From Paraburkholderia piptadeniae (GTDB lineage: Bacteria; Pseudomonadota; Gammaproteobacteria; Burkholderiales; Burkholderiaceae), in assembly GCF_900007165.1 (NCBI RefSeq), contig NZ_CYGY02000020.1:29384-93383 (forward strand): a DNA stretch of 64,000 nucleotides. The letters run 5' to 3'. Under the pieces are notes generated by a model that worked only from the letters and a program-made list of their open reading frames with translations, was not told the DNA's origin and ran no database searches. Of this stretch, positions 19,380 through 29,112 are shown in pieces (position 1 is the first letter of the stretch; the number at the start of each line of letters is the position of its first letter). The position numbers were made by a program, and so were the translations under genes.

Positions 19380-19568
19380 TCAGGTGAGGGCAGGCAGCGC
19401 TTCCAGCAGCAGGAAGCAGCAGATCGCGCCGATCAGCGCTGCGATCAGATTGGGCGCGTACTTGTGCCGCATGTGCATGACGGCCAGCAGCCCGCCGACA
19501 AGCAGTATCGCGAAGAAGATGATCGCGATCATCCCATACGAAATCGCCAGGTTGCCGTAGATGACCAT
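19380..19568 (-). CDS. small two-helix membrane protein, function unknown
   Basis: Predicted 62-residue protein not recognised. It has two hydrophobic helices (IAIIFFAILLVGGLLAVM and LIAALIGAICCFLLLEAL) separated by the basic turn HMRHKYAPN, so both ends probably face the periplasm or both the cytoplasm. A very good ribosome site (AAGGAGG, ending six bases before the ATG) supports it as a real gene. It is monocistronic between the convergent epimerase gene and rsuA. Confidence 0.7.
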   Translation of the reverse strand: MVIYGNLAISYGMIAIIFFAILLVGGLLAVMHMRHKYAPNLIAALIGAICCFLLLEALPALT

Positions 19569-19734
19569 GGCGCCTCCTTGCCTGCTTTGTAATGTTTCTT
19601 AATGCGAGTATAGGACGGGCGTTCGTATCAAGCATGCTGCGTCGCAGCGTTCGGAATGGCTTTTGTCGTCGCTTTGTTCGGAATCCAACGCAGTATCAGG
19701 GCATCTGAAAGCAGGCGGGCGCGGAACGCCTCGC

Positions 19735-20439
19735 TTAACCAACGCGCAGCGATTCGAGGCCGGCTTCATCGAGCCATTGCCACGCGCCTTCAGCAAGCGA
19801 TGCCGGCAGCGCGAGCCCGCCGATCCGCTCGCGATGCAGCGCTTCCACGCGATTGCCGGCCGCCGCGACCATCCGCTTGACCTGGTGGTACTTGCCTTCC
19901 AGCACGGTCAGCTCGAGTTCGTGCTTGCCGCGAGCATGTGCAGCGACGGCCGCAACCGGCTTCGCTTCGCCATGCAGCAGCACGCCTTCGCGCAACGCGG
20001 CGAGTTGCGCGTCGTCGAGGGGATGACGGGTTGTCGCCAGATAGACTTTCGGCACCTTGCGTTTCGGCGACGTGTACGCGTGGACGAACTGGCCGTCGTC
20101 GGACAGCAGCAGAAGCCCGGTAGTGTCCTGATCGAGCCGTCCGACGCACTGGACGCCGCGCGTCGCGAACTGCGCGGGCAGCAGGTTGAAGACGCTCAAG
20201 TGATGCTGCGGATCGCGTGAGCACTCATAACCCGCGGGCTTGTTGAGCACGATGTACGCGCGTTCGCGATACGGCCACGGCGTGCCGTCGACTTCGAACG
20301 TGAGCGTGTCGGTCGCGACATCGGCGTTGGGATCGTCGATCGTCGAGCCGCCGATCGACACGCGGCCGTCCGCGATCAATGCGCGGCACTGGCGGCGCGA
20401 GCCGAAACCTTGGGAAAAGAGAACGCTTTCGAGATTCAT
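19735..20439 (-). CDS. rsuA: 16S rRNA pseudouridine synthase, RsuA family
   Basis: Pseudouridine synthase of 234 residues that modifies 16S rRNA (U516 in E. coli). An S4 RNA-binding domain (LFSQGFGSRRQCRALIADGRV) comes first. The catalytic domain has the GRLDQDTTGLLLL motif with the active-site Asp near residue 101, then EGKYHQVKRMVAAAGNRV. The length fits RsuA rather than the longer RluB. Confidence 0.92.
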   Translation of the reverse strand: MNLESVLFSQGFGSRRQCRALIADGRVSIGGSTIDDPNADVATDTLTFEVDGTPWPYRERAYIVLNKPAGYECSRDPQHHLSVFNLLPAQFATRGVQCVGRLDQDTTGLLLLSDDGQFVHAYTSPKRKVPKVYLATTRHPLDDAQLAALREGVLLHGEAKPVAAVAAHARGKHELELTVLEGKYHQVKRMVAAAGNRVEALHRERIGGLALPASLAEGAWQWLDEAGLESLRVG

Positions 20440-20591
20440 TGGAACGGGCAGAGGGCGGCCACAAGCCGCGATGCATCAGGCGATGACGGCGCCCGCAAAT
20501 ATCGAGGACGCCGTCATCGCGTGCATTCTACCCGCCGCCTTCGCGGCCTTGCGCCGCTCGCTTCAACGCAAGCGGCGCGGCACGCGCAAGC

Positions 20592-21413
20592 TCAATGTGC
20601 TCCGGACCGCCGTTCGACGAAACGTGCGACGTAGTCGTCGGCGGGCTGCGTGAGGATTTCGTCCGGCGTGCCTTCCTGCACCAGCGTGCCGTCGCGCAGG
20701 ATCGCGATGCGGTTGCCGATGCGCAGCGCTTCGTCCAGATCGTGCGTGATGAACACGATGGTCTTGTTGAGCGTCGCCTGCAATTGCAGCAGCTGATCCT
20801 GCATTTCCGTGCGGATCAGCGGATCGAGCGCGGAGAACGCTTCGTCCATCAGCAGCACGTCGGTATCGGCGGCGAGCGCGCGCGCCAGCCCGACGCGTTG
20901 ACGCATGCCGCCCGACAGCTCGTCCGGATAGTGGTCGCCATAACCGTCGAGTCCGACCTTGCCGAGCCACGTGCGCGCCTTCTCGTTCGCGTCGGACTTG
21001 CGCTCGCCGCGCGTGCGCAACGCGTAAGCGGTGTTGTCGAGCACGGTCTGATGCGGCAGCAGCCCGAAGTTCTGGAACACCATGCTCACCTTGTAGCGGC
21101 GAAGCTCGCGCAGGCCGTGCGCATCGAGCTTGATGACGTCCGAACCGTCGATGACGATCTCGCCCGACGTCGGCTCGATGAGCCGGTTGAAGTGCCGCAC
21201 GAGCGTCGACTTGCCCGAGCCCGACAGGCCCATGATCACGTAGATCTCGCCCGAGCCGATATGCAGGCTCACGTCGTTGAGTCCCACGTTGCAGCCCGTT
21301 TGCGCGAGCACTTCGGCCTTGGTCCGGCCGCTCTTCAGCAGGTCGAGCACGCGCCCGTGTCCCGCTTCCGGGCCGAAGAGCTTGTACACGTTTCTGACTT
21401 CGATCGATGACAT
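20592..21413 (-). CDS. glycine betaine/choline-type ABC transporter ATPase (ProV-like)
   Basis: ATPase of a quaternary-ammonium importer, 273 residues. It has the ProV-type start [12 protein letters not shown], Walker [10 protein letters not shown], signature [15 protein letters not shown] and Walker [14 protein letters not shown]. The C-terminal CBS domains of osmoregulatory ProV are absent: the protein ends soon after the ABC domain. The ATG at 21413 follows GGAGGG. It is the last gene of binding protein-permease-ATPase in the transcription order. Confidence 0.9.
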   Translation of the reverse strand: MSSIEVRNVYKLFGPEAGHGRVLDLLKSGRTKAEVLAQTGCNVGLNDVSLHIGSGEIYVIMGLSGSGKSTLVRHFNRLIEPTSGEIVIDGSDVIKLDAHGLRELRRYKVSMVFQNFGLLPHQTVLDNTAYALRTRGERKSDANEKARTWLGKVGLDGYGDHYPDELSGGMRQRVGLARALAADTDVLLMDEAFSALDPLIRTEMQDQLLQLQATLNKTIVFITHDLDEALRIGNRIAILRDGTLVQEGTPDEILTQPADDYVARFVERRSGAH

Positions 21414-21427
21414 GTCCGTGCCCTCCG

Positions 21428-22417
21428 TCAATCCGCCGCGCGGGTTTCGAGACCGCTCTGCGCAGCGTTTTCGCTGCCTGCTGCCGCCGACGCCTCGTCA
21501 CGCGGCGAGCCTGCCGTCCGATACGGAATGCGCGAAGCCGCCTTCGCCTTGCGCCGCTGCGCGACGAGCCGCCGCGTGCGCCCGTCCTGTCCGTAGCCCT
21601 GGCTGATCCGGTCGATGACGATCGCGAGAATCACGATCGCGATGCCCGCCTGCATGCCCTTGCCGATGTCGAGCGTCTGGATGCCCGCGAGCACGTCTTC
21701 GCCGAGTCCGCGCGAGCCGATCATCGACGCGATCACGACCATCGACAGCGCCATCATCGTCGTCTGGTTGATGCCCGCCATGATGCTCGGGCGCGCGAGC
21801 GGCAACTGCACGTTGACGAGCAGTTGCCAGCGCGTCGTGCCGAACGCGCGCGCCGCCTCGACGACGTCGGCATCGACGTGGCGTATGCCGAGATCGGTGA
21901 GGCGGATCAGCGGCGGCAGCGCGTAGATGATCGTCGCGAGAATCGCGGGCACCTTGCCGAGACCGAACAGCATCAGCACGGGAATCAGATACACGAAACT
22001 CGGCAGCGTCTGCATGATGTCGAGCACGGGCAACAGCACGCGGCGCATCCACGGACTGCGCGACGCCCAGATGCCGAGCGGTATGCCGAGCGCGACGGAC
22101 AGCACGGTCGCGACGAGCATCAGCGCGAGGGTTTGCATCAGCTTGTCCCACAGCCCGAAACAGCCGATCACATACAGCAGCAGCACGAAGAAGGCCGCGA
22201 TGCCGATGCGCCGCGTCGCGTTCAGCGCGAGCAGCCCGACGGCGACGAGGATCAGCCACGGCGGCGTCGCGCGCAGCGCGCCTTCGAGCGGCACCAGCAC
22301 GTCGCGCAAGACGGCCGTGCTGAAGTCGTGAAAGCTGTCGCCGTACGCGGCGACGAACGACTGCACATGATCGTTCACCCAGTCGGCGATCGACAGATGC
22401 AGGAAGATCGAGTTCAT
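21428..22417 (-). CDS. glycine betaine/choline-type ABC transporter permease (ProW-like)
   Basis: Inner membrane permease of 329 residues with the ProW pattern: [58 protein letters not shown] and the EAA loop [21 protein letters not shown]. The ATG at 22417 is preceded by GGAGGG. The C-terminus is a longer basic, low-complexity tail. It follows the binding-protein gene by 41 bp. Confidence 0.92.
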   Translation of the reverse strand: MNSIFLHLSIADWVNDHVQSFVAAYGDSFHDFSTAVLRDVLVPLEGALRATPPWLILVAVGLLALNATRRIGIAAFFVLLLYVIGCFGLWDKLMQTLALMLVATVLSVALGIPLGIWASRSPWMRRVLLPVLDIMQTLPSFVYLIPVLMLFGLGKVPAILATIIYALPPLIRLTDLGIRHVDADVVEAARAFGTTRWQLLVNVQLPLARPSIMAGINQTTMMALSMVVIASMIGSRGLGEDVLAGIQTLDIGKGMQAGIAIVILAIVIDRISQGYGQDGRTRRLVAQRRKAKAASRIPYRTAGSPRDEASAAAGSENAAQSGLETRAAD

Positions 22418-22458
22418 GATGAAACCCTCCGATGCTTCGTGACGCGTCGCCGCGAATC

Positions 22459-23499
22459 TCAGGCGCCCGCGAGCGCGGCCTGAACCTTTTGCGCGACGTC
22501 GGTCGGCACCCAGGCCTTCCACATCTCCGGATGCTCGCGCAGGAACTGCTTCGCCATCGTCGGGCCGTCGATCTTCTTGCTCGTCATGTCGAGGATGGTC
22601 TTGTTGAGAAAGTCCATCGGGAAGCTGACCTTCGAGTACGCGTCCATCAGTTGCGGCTCGGCCTGATAGAACTGCGTCGACACGCCGACCTTCAGATGCG
22701 ACACGAGATACGACGACGCGCATTGCGACGCGCTGTTGTCCGCGCGCAGCGTGTCCCAGCACTTCTGGTTGAACGCCGGCATCTTCAGCTGGACGAACCG
22801 GTACTTCGCCATCAGCGCGGCGGGCTCCCAGTAGTAGAAGAGGATCGGCTTGCCGCGCTCGTAGGCCGAGGCGATCGCGGCGTCGAGCGCCGCGCCCGTG
22901 CCGGGGCGGAAGTCAGTGTACGAGTCGTCGAGATTCAGCGTCTTCAGCAAACGCCGGTTCACGCGCTCGCAGTCCCAGCCCGACGGACAGTTCAGGAAGC
23001 GCCCCTTGCCCGGCTCTTCATCGTCTTCGAACACGTTCTTGTACTTCGGCAGGTCCGTCACTGAAATCAGATTCGGCGCGAGCGGCTTGATGTTGCGCTT
23101 CGCGTCGCCCTTCACGACGTACTCGGGCACGAACCAGCCTTCGTTGGTGCCGCCCGGCAGCGTATCGCCGAGTAGCTTCACGTGGCCGTCGGCGACGGCC
23201 TTCGCGATGATTTCCGAGCGGCCCGTCCACTGCTCGGACCACACCTGCAGATCGTCGCGCGACAGCGCCGTTTCCGTTGCCGCCGTGTTGCCGGGCACCG
23301 TGTCCGTCTTGCAGCCGTAGCCCTTCTCGGTGATGAAGCGCAAGACTTCGGACGTGAACGCGCCGCTTTCCCACGTGACGCCCGCAAAGCGCACGGTCTT
23401 GCCGCTCGAGCACCAGTTGCCGGCGTGAGCGGCGGCGGGCCATAACGCGCTGGCCGCAAGCGCGACCGTGGCGGCGCGCATCAGGGATTTGATCTGCAT
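22459..23499 (-). CDS. ABC transporter substrate-binding protein for betaine/choline-like ligand
   Basis: Periplasmic binding protein of 346 residues (OpuAC/ProX family). A signal peptide ends at AAAHA before GNWCSS. The mature part has TVRFAGVTWESGAFTSEVLRF and aromatic residues of the kind that cage trimethylammonium groups (LQVWSEQWTGR, FYYWEPAALM). It is transcribed first in this transporter operon. The enolase-superfamily gene upstream on the same strand may act on the imported compound. Confidence 0.88.
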   Translation of the reverse strand: MQIKSLMRAATVALAASALWPAAAHAGNWCSSGKTVRFAGVTWESGAFTSEVLRFITEKGYGCKTDTVPGNTAATETALSRDDLQVWSEQWTGRSEIIAKAVADGHVKLLGDTLPGGTNEGWFVPEYVVKGDAKRNIKPLAPNLISVTDLPKYKNVFEDDEEPGKGRFLNCPSGWDCERVNRRLLKTLNLDDSYTDFRPGTGAALDAAIASAYERGKPILFYYWEPAALMAKYRFVQLKMPAFNQKCWDTLRADNSASQCASSYLVSHLKVGVSTQFYQAEPQLMDAYSKVSFPMDFLNKTILDMTSKKIDGPTMAKQFLREHPEMWKAWVPTDVAQKVQAALAGA

Positions 23500-23585
23500 G
23501 GTTGTCTCCGTTTATGTGATTGGATCTCGGGCGCTGTCGTGGAGCGCCTTGTCGGGTAGTGCGTTGCTGCTGCGGGCCGGTAGCG

Positions 23586-24749
23586 TCAGCCGTAGGTGCT
23601 GCGCGCGCTGAGCGTCGCCGCGAGGATGTCTTCGTCGATCGAGAGACCGAGGCCGGGCGCATCGGATAGCGTGATCCAGCCTTCGCTGTCGATATCGATG
23701 GGATTCCTCAGCATGAAGTCGCGGCGCTCGATCGACCATTCGGGCGGGTCGTATGGGAACTCGATGAACGGCGCGCTCGCGGCGCCCGCCGTCAGATGCA
23801 GGTTCGCGGCGAGGCCGATGCCGTTGCCCCACGTGTGCGGCGTGAACACCTTGCCGCGCGCCTCGACGGCTTGCGCGAGCCTGCCCAGGCCTTCCATGCC
23901 GAGCGAGCACGCAACGTCCGGCTGGAACACGTCGAGGCAATCGCGCGCGAGCAGCTGATCGAACTCGTAGCGCTCGCGCGTCATCTCGCCGCCAGCGATG
24001 CGCAGCGCGGGCGACACCGCCTGACGCAGCCGCGCGTGACCGTCGTAGTCGCCGCGATGCAGCGGCTCTTCCATCCAGTAGACGCGATGCTGTTCCAGCT
24101 CGCGCGCGACGGCGAGCGCCTCGTCGAAAGTCCATGGCGCGGCCGTATCCCACGGCATGCGCCAGCCCTGATTGCAGTCGACCATCAGCTCAAGCCGGTC
24201 GCCGACTGCTTCGCGCACGGCGGCAAGCACCGCGAAATCGTCTTTCAGATGCGCGCGGCCGAAGCGAATCTTCAGCGCCGGAAAGCCGCGCTCCGCGATA
24301 TGCAGCGCCAGTCGCGCCATCTCGTCGGGACGGCGATGCACGCCGCTCGACGCATACGCGCGAATCCGCCTGCTGCGCGCGCCCGCCATCCGCCAGCACG
24401 GCTCGCCACGGATTTTCCCGGCGAGATCCCATAGCGCGATATCGAGCGGCCACGGGCGGCCGGCGTGAAAGCCGATGTTGTCGAGCACGGTGCTGTGACG
24501 CGCGAGATCGAGCGGATCGGTGCCGATAAAGAGGTGCTGATAGTCCGCGAAGCCGTACATCGCGTCGCCGGAACCGAAGCCGACGCGGCCCGAGTCGTCG
24601 TGCACGCGCACGATCGTCGCGGGAAATTTGCGGCGGGGCTGGCTATCCCAGGACGCGGGGAAGGGCGGATCGAGCACCAGCTGATGGTGCGTCACGTCGA
24701 TCCGGGTGATCCGGGCCGTCTGCACGGCCTGGCTTGCTTCACGATCCAT
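23586..24749 (-). CDS. enolase-superfamily enzyme (mandelate racemase/muconate lactonizing enzyme family)
   Basis: Cytoplasmic Mg-dependent enzyme of 387 residues. The N-terminal capping domain precedes a barrel with LKIRFG (Lys on the second strand), metal ligands in MVDCNQ, YWMEEPL and IAGGEM, then FQPDVACS and PHTWGNG, giving the Asp-His dyad of the mandelate racemase subgroup. That pattern is typical of acid-sugar dehydratases and racemases rather than of betaine epimerases. It lies 86 bp upstream of the betaine-type transporter genes on the same strand and is divergent from a MocR regulator. The substrate is unknown; transporter context and active-site type point in different directions. 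Confidence 0.82.
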   Translation of the reverse strand: MDREASQAVQTARITRIDVTHHQLVLDPPFPASWDSQPRRKFPATIVRVHDDSGRVGFGSGDAMYGFADYQHLFIGTDPLDLARHSTVLDNIGFHAGRPWPLDIALWDLAGKIRGEPCWRMAGARSRRIRAYASSGVHRRPDEMARLALHIAERGFPALKIRFGRAHLKDDFAVLAAVREAVGDRLELMVDCNQGWRMPWDTAAPWTFDEALAVARELEQHRVYWMEEPLHRGDYDGHARLRQAVSPALRIAGGEMTRERYEFDQLLARDCLDVFQPDVACSLGMEGLGRLAQAVEARGKVFTPHTWGNGIGLAANLHLTAGAASAPFIEFPYDPPEWSIERRDFMLRNPIDIDSEGWITLSDAPGLGLSIDEDILAATLSARSTYG

Positions 24750-24829
24750 CAGGCGTCTCCTCCTGTGTCGGAGGGAGCGGGTGCTTTGGCACTTACTCCC
24801 ATCCCACGCTGAATGCCGCAGTGCCGCAT

Positions 24830-24843
24830 GCAAAACGCTTTGC
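24830..24843. promoter_or_regulatory. inverted repeat in the divergent enolase-superfamily/MocR gap
   Basis: GCAAA-ACGC-TTTGC (24830-24843), extended by CAT and AATG on its flanks. It is 80 bp upstream of the minus-strand enzyme gene and could be an operator. Confidence 0.35.
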
Positions 24844-24923
24844 AATGCATACCGAACGGCAAAGAATGACGCCATGCTATGAAGCCATTGCGGGCAACTC
24901 AATCGCTTCAATTAAAGTAAATG

Positions 24924-24950
24924 ACCGCATCCAATTTCAGGATGCGCGGT
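24924..24950. promoter_or_regulatory. second inverted repeat, near the MocR start
   Basis: ACCGCATCC (24924-24932) faces GGATGCGCGGT (24940-24950), with one extra base in the right arm. It ends about 50 bp before the regulator ATG, suitable for autoregulation. Confidence 0.35.
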
Positions 24951-25001
24951 GCGTATCATCCGAATGACACAACTCAACAGACTCACGGAGACCGTCGCAT
25001 C

Positions 25002-26432
25002 ATGGCGATGAATGCCTGGCTGCCGAGAATCGAGGCGGGCAGCGAACCGAAATACCAGGTCATTGCGCGCGCGTTCGCGCAGGCCATCCTGAACGGGCAA
25101 TTGCCCGCGGGCGAGAAGTTGCCGCCGCACCGTTCGCTCGCGAGCGAATTGCACGTGACGACGGGCACGATCAGCCGTGCTTATGCCGAACTGGAGCGTC
25201 AGGGGCTCGCGAATGCGCGCGTCGGCGACGGCACCTATGTCGCGCAGGCGCGCGCCCGCGAACTGCCGGCCGTGGGCAACGGTCATGCGGCGCAGCGCTT
25301 CGGCGCGAACGTCGCGCCGCCGCTGATCGATCTCGGACAGAACGTGCCGCAATCGACGGAAGAGGCGGCCGCGCTGTGCGCGACGCTCGCCGAAATCGCC
25401 ACCGACCAGCGCCTCACCACAGAACTGCTTCAATACGCGCCCGAAGCGGGCTCGATGCGCCATCGGCTCGCGGGCGCGGCGTGGCTCGGGCGCGCGGGCA
25501 GTCCGGCGAGCGCCGCGCGCGTGCTCGTCACGCAGGGCGCGCAGCATGCGCTCGCGTCGGTGCTGCGCGCCGTCACGCGCCCGGGCGATACGGTGCTCGC
25601 CGAAGTGGTCAGCTATCCGGGGATCATCGCGCTCGCGCGGCAATTGCGGCTGCATCTGGTCGGCGTCGAGATCGATCAGGAAGGGCTCGTGCCCGCGGCG
25701 CTGGAACTCGCGTGCAAGTCGCTGCATCCGCGCGCGATCTTCTGCGTGCCGACCATCCACAATCCGACGACGGCGACGATGTCCGGACCACGGCGCGATG
25801 CCGTCGCGGAAATCCTGCAACGGCACGGCGTGCTGCTGATCGAGGACATCGTTCCGGCGATGCTGCTGGAGTTGCCGCCCGAGCCGCTGTCGGTGCGCAT
25901 GCCGGAGCAGGCGTTTCTGATCGCGGGGCTGTCGAAGTCGGTTGCGCCGGGTTTGCGCGTCGGCTATCTGCAGGCGCCGAGCGCGTGGTGCTCGAAGATC
26001 GCCGCCGTGATCCGCAGCGACTGCTGGATGACGGCGCCGCTGATGGCCGAGATCGTGTCGCGCTGGGTCGAAAGCGGCGAGATGGAGCGGCTCAACGGCT
26101 TGCAGCGCGCCCGGATCGACGCGGAGCACGCAATCGCCAACGACGCGCTCGCCGGCATCGCGTACCGGCACGCGCCGACCAGTTCGCATCTGTGGCTCTC
26201 GCTGCCCGAGCCGTGGCGCGCGGCGGAGTTCGCGGCGGCGCTGCGCCAGGAGGGTGTGCTCGTCAAGACGGCCGACAGCTTCGTGATCGGACGCAACGCC
26301 GCGCCGCACGCGATCCGCATCTGCATGAGCGGCGCGGCGTCGCTCGATTCGCTCGCCCGCGGACTCGCGCTGATCCGCACGACGCTGGAACATGGGCTCG
26401 AAAGCGGGATGGCGGCGTCGTATGCGCCTTGA
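25002..26432 (+). CDS. MocR-type regulator: GntR winged helix fused to a class I aminotransferase-like domain
   Basis: PLP-dependent transcription factor of 476 residues. The GntR DNA-binding domain is at about 15-85 (KYQVIARAFAQAILNGQLP, LPPHRSLASELHVTTGTISR). The aminotransferase-fold domain follows, with PTIHNPTTATM and a cofactor lysine in AGLSKSVAPGLRVGYL. It probably controls the divergent enolase-superfamily/betaine transporter genes and the downstream MFS gene. The ATG at 25002 is preferred over a start 27 codons upstream because CACGGAG precedes it and the winged-helix start aligns. Confidence 0.9.
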   Translation: MAMNAWLPRIEAGSEPKYQVIARAFAQAILNGQLPAGEKLPPHRSLASELHVTTGTISRAYAELERQGLANARVGDGTYVAQARARELPAVGNGHAAQRFGANVAPPLIDLGQNVPQSTEEAAALCATLAEIATDQRLTTELLQYAPEAGSMRHRLAGAAWLGRAGSPASAARVLVTQGAQHALASVLRAVTRPGDTVLAEVVSYPGIIALARQLRLHLVGVEIDQEGLVPAALELACKSLHPRAIFCVPTIHNPTTATMSGPRRDAVAEILQRHGVLLIEDIVPAMLLELPPEPLSVRMPEQAFLIAGLSKSVAPGLRVGYLQAPSAWCSKIAAVIRSDCWMTAPLMAEIVSRWVESGEMERLNGLQRARIDAEHAIANDALAGIAYRHAPTSSHLWLSLPEPWRAAEFAAALRQEGVLVKTADSFVIGRNAAPHAIRICMSGAASLDSLARGLALIRTTLEHGLESGMAASYAP

Positions 26433-26563
26433 GCGCGTCGTCCGCCTTCCTCGCGGACGAATCGCTGGCTCGTAGAAAGGGAATCACACAGCAAGAACCG
26501 GAGCGCACCGACAGGCCCAAATCGCGACGATGGGCTTCTCGTCATCGTGTCACGGAGCCCCCG

Positions 26564-27832
26564 ATGCGTTCCCGCCTTCCGCGTTTTCGCTTTCCCATTG
26601 CCGGCGCCAGCTTGCCCGCGTCGTTCCATCAGCTCGCGTGGTCGAACCTGATCGCGCAATCGGCCGAACAGATCAGTCTCGCCGCTGCGCCTCTCGTTGC
26701 CGTGTTCACGCTCGGCGCGACGGCCCGCGATACGGGGCTTCTGCAAACGGCGCAGACGCTGCCGTTCCTGTTGCTGTCGATACCCCTCGGCGTCGTTGCC
26801 GACCGCCGCTCGCGCCGCACGCTGATGGCCGTCTCGGAGAGCGTGCGAGCGCTGGCGATGGCGTGTGTGCTGCTGCTCGTGCTGTCGCATGCGCTGACGC
26901 TCCCGCTGCTCGCCGTGCTCGGCTTTCTGGGCGCAACGGGCACGGTTGCGTATAGCGTCGCCGCGCCCGCGCTGGTCCCCGCGCTCGTGACGCGCGACGC
27001 GCTGCCCGCCGCGAACGGACGCATCGAGCTCGCGCGCAGCGTCGCGTATTCGGCGGGGCCGGCGTTGGGCGGGCTGCTGGTCGGCTGGATCGGCGCGGGC
27101 TGGGCGTATGGCTGCGCGGCTGCGCTGTCGGCGCTCGCGGCCGCGCTGCTCGCAGGTTTGCGCGAGCCGCCGCGCGCCGTCGGCGCCGCGCGTCACTTCA
27201 TGACCGAGTTGCGCGAAGGCGCTCGCTTCGTCATCGGCGACGAGTTGCTGCGGCCAATGCTCGCGACGGCCGTGTTCTTCAACATCGGCTTCTTCACGTT
27301 GCAGGCGGTGTATGTGCCATACGCGGTGCATCGGCTCGGCCTGAGCGCGTCGGCTGTAGGCGTAACGCTCGGCGCGTATGGCGTCGGCATGGTGTGCGGC
27401 GCGCTGGCCGCGCCGTCTGTCTCGCGACGAGTAGCGTTCGGGCGCACGCTGATCGTCGGGCCGTTTTGCGGGCTGGCCGCTTCGCTGACGATGGTCGCGA
27501 CGCTCGCCGCGCCGTCGTTCTGGCTTGCGGCAGCGAGCTTCTTTCTGCTGGGCGCGGGGCCGATCCTGTGGACGGTCGGCTCGACGACGCTGCGTCAGGC
27601 GATCACGCCCACGAACATGATGGGCCGCGTGTCGGCGCTCAACAGCACGGCGACGTATGGCGCGCGGCCGCTCGGCGCGCTGCTGGGCGCGGCCGTCAGC
27701 GCGCGCTTCGGAATGGACGCCTGTCTCGTCGTGGCCGCGCTCGGCTTCGTCGCGCAGGCGTGGATCATCGTGATGTCGCCTGCTGCGAGGCTTGCGCGGA
27801 TTCCGGACGGCGTGGCCGTGCTGTCGTCGTGA
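26564..27832 (+). CDS. MFS transporter
   Basis: Twelve-helix exporter of the major facilitator superfamily, 422 residues. It has the loop 2-3 motif GVVADRRSRRTLMAV and GVTLGAYGVGMVCG in the second half, and resembles the EntS/Bcr-like enterobactin-exporter subgroup. The true start is the ATG at 26564, preceded by CACGGAG. The same frame stays open for about 1.2 kb upstream through the MocR gene, but that part is a high-GC shadow. It follows the regulator by 131 bp, so it may be under its control. Confidence 0.87.
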   Translation: MRSRLPRFRFPIAGASLPASFHQLAWSNLIAQSAEQISLAAAPLVAVFTLGATARDTGLLQTAQTLPFLLLSIPLGVVADRRSRRTLMAVSESVRALAMACVLLLVLSHALTLPLLAVLGFLGATGTVAYSVAAPALVPALVTRDALPAANGRIELARSVAYSAGPALGGLLVGWIGAGWAYGCAAALSALAAALLAGLREPPRAVGAARHFMTELREGARFVIGDELLRPMLATAVFFNIGFFTLQAVYVPYAVHRLGLSASAVGVTLGAYGVGMVCGALAAPSVSRRVAFGRTLIVGPFCGLAASLTMVATLAAPSFWLAAASFFLLGAGPILWTVGSTTLRQAITPTNMMGRVSALNSTATYGARPLGALLGAAVSARFGMDACLVVAALGFVAQAWIIVMSPAARLARIPDGVAVLSS

Positions 27833-27863
27833 TCCGCGCCGTACGCGCGCGCTTCACGAGCCG

Positions 27864-28829
27864 TCACTCCTTGCCGAACTCCTTCGCCGCGCGGGCGATC
27901 GCATCGGCCGTCGCGCCCGCGTGCGCGACGGACACGAGATGGCTCGACGGCGTCTCGACGATGGTCGCGCCGATCCGGTGCGCCATCCAGCGCTGGATTT
28001 CCGGCGATACGGCGCGATCGCGCGTCGTCACGATGTACCACGACGGCTTGTAGCGCCAGGCGGCCTGTGTCACGCGCTCCTCGAACGCCTTGCCCGCGAT
28101 CGGCTGCTGCGCGGCGACGAGCACGCGGGTGAGGCTTTCGGGCACATCGGCGGCGAAATCGCCGTGGTATTTCGCCGGGTCGAGCCACAGGAAGCCGGCG
28201 GCATCCCTGGTCATCGCCGAGCCGATGGGCATCTGCGGGCCGCGCTTGAGCACGTCGCCGGTCGATTCTCCAACGTCGGGCGCGATCGCCGCCACATAGA
28301 CGAGGCCGACCACCTTCGATGCGTCCGGTCCCGAACCCGCCTCCGTGATCACGACACCGCCCCACGAATGACCGACCAGCACGGTCGGCCCGGATAGCCG
28401 GGCGAGCACGCGTTTGGTCGCGGCGACGTCGTCGGCGAGCGACGTCAGCGGAATCTGCACCGACGCGACGCGATAGCCCTTCTTTTGCAGCCGTTCGATC
28501 ACGCCGTTCCAGCTCGATCCGTCGACGAACGCGCCGTGCACGAGGACGATGTTTTGCACCGGGCCGGCGGGTGGCGCGGGATAGGCGGCGGGACGAGGCG
28601 AGGGCGTAGGCGCGGAAGCAGGGGCAGGAGCCTGCTCCGTGGAGGGCGCGGCGGCCGAAGGTGCGGGGGCGGGTGCCGGCGAGGTATCGGAGTCCGCGGC
28701 GGCAGGGGCTGGCGCTGCCGACGTATCCGGCGCGGGCTGCGGCGCGGTTTGTCCGGTCTGGGCGTGTACGCCGGAGGCGGCGACGCAGACGCTGAGGAGA
28801 ACGGCATAGAGCAGACGTTTCGGCGACAT
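27864..28829 (-). CDS. exported alpha/beta hydrolase with a Pro/Ala-rich linker
   Basis: Secreted or periplasmic hydrolase of 321 residues. A signal peptide (LLYAVLLSVCVAASGVHA) is followed by about 70 residues of Pro/Ala/Ser. The hydrolase domain begins NIVLVHGAFVDGSSWNGVIE, with the nucleophile in GHSWGG and the likely catalytic His in SSHLVSVAHAG. It belongs to the salicylate-esterase/hydroxynitrile lyase-like group. Substrate unknown. The linker may tether the domain to the envelope. Confidence 0.82.
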   Translation of the reverse strand: MSPKRLLYAVLLSVCVAASGVHAQTGQTAPQPAPDTSAAPAPAAADSDTSPAPAPAPSAAAPSTEQAPAPASAPTPSPRPAAYPAPPAGPVQNIVLVHGAFVDGSSWNGVIERLQKKGYRVASVQIPLTSLADDVAATKRVLARLSGPTVLVGHSWGGVVITEAGSGPDASKVVGLVYVAAIAPDVGESTGDVLKRGPQMPIGSAMTRDAAGFLWLDPAKYHGDFAADVPESLTRVLVAAQQPIAGKAFEERVTQAAWRYKPSWYIVTTRDRAVSPEIQRWMAHRIGATIVETPSSHLVSVAHAGATADAIARAAKEFGKE

Positions 28830-29112
28830 GGCGACTCCATCATCGGCTGGACCGGATTCTCGGAACATACCCACCGGCAAGCAGGGTGACAACCGCTATC
28901 TAGAGGCAATTTCGGACACGTTGGACGGTGCCTTGGCGGGTGCGTGGCGCGTGCGCGCGGCGGCATCGGCGGCGCAATGCGGATTCCACGAAACGCGGTT
29001 GCGCGCGCCCGTGCTGTAGGCACGTCGCGGGAAGGTACAATTTACGGTTTTTCCGGACGCGTCCTGTGCGTACCGCGTGGATTTCAATGCAGTGGAAGTG
29101 GAGTGAGACATT

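Noticed and set aside
25376..26563. An open frame running through the MocR gene into the MFS gene, as if a fusion of more than 800 residues
   Set aside because: The first third is Arg/Ala/Gly-rich shadow translation of the MocR gene in another frame. The MFS protein starts at 26564 with its own ribosome site.
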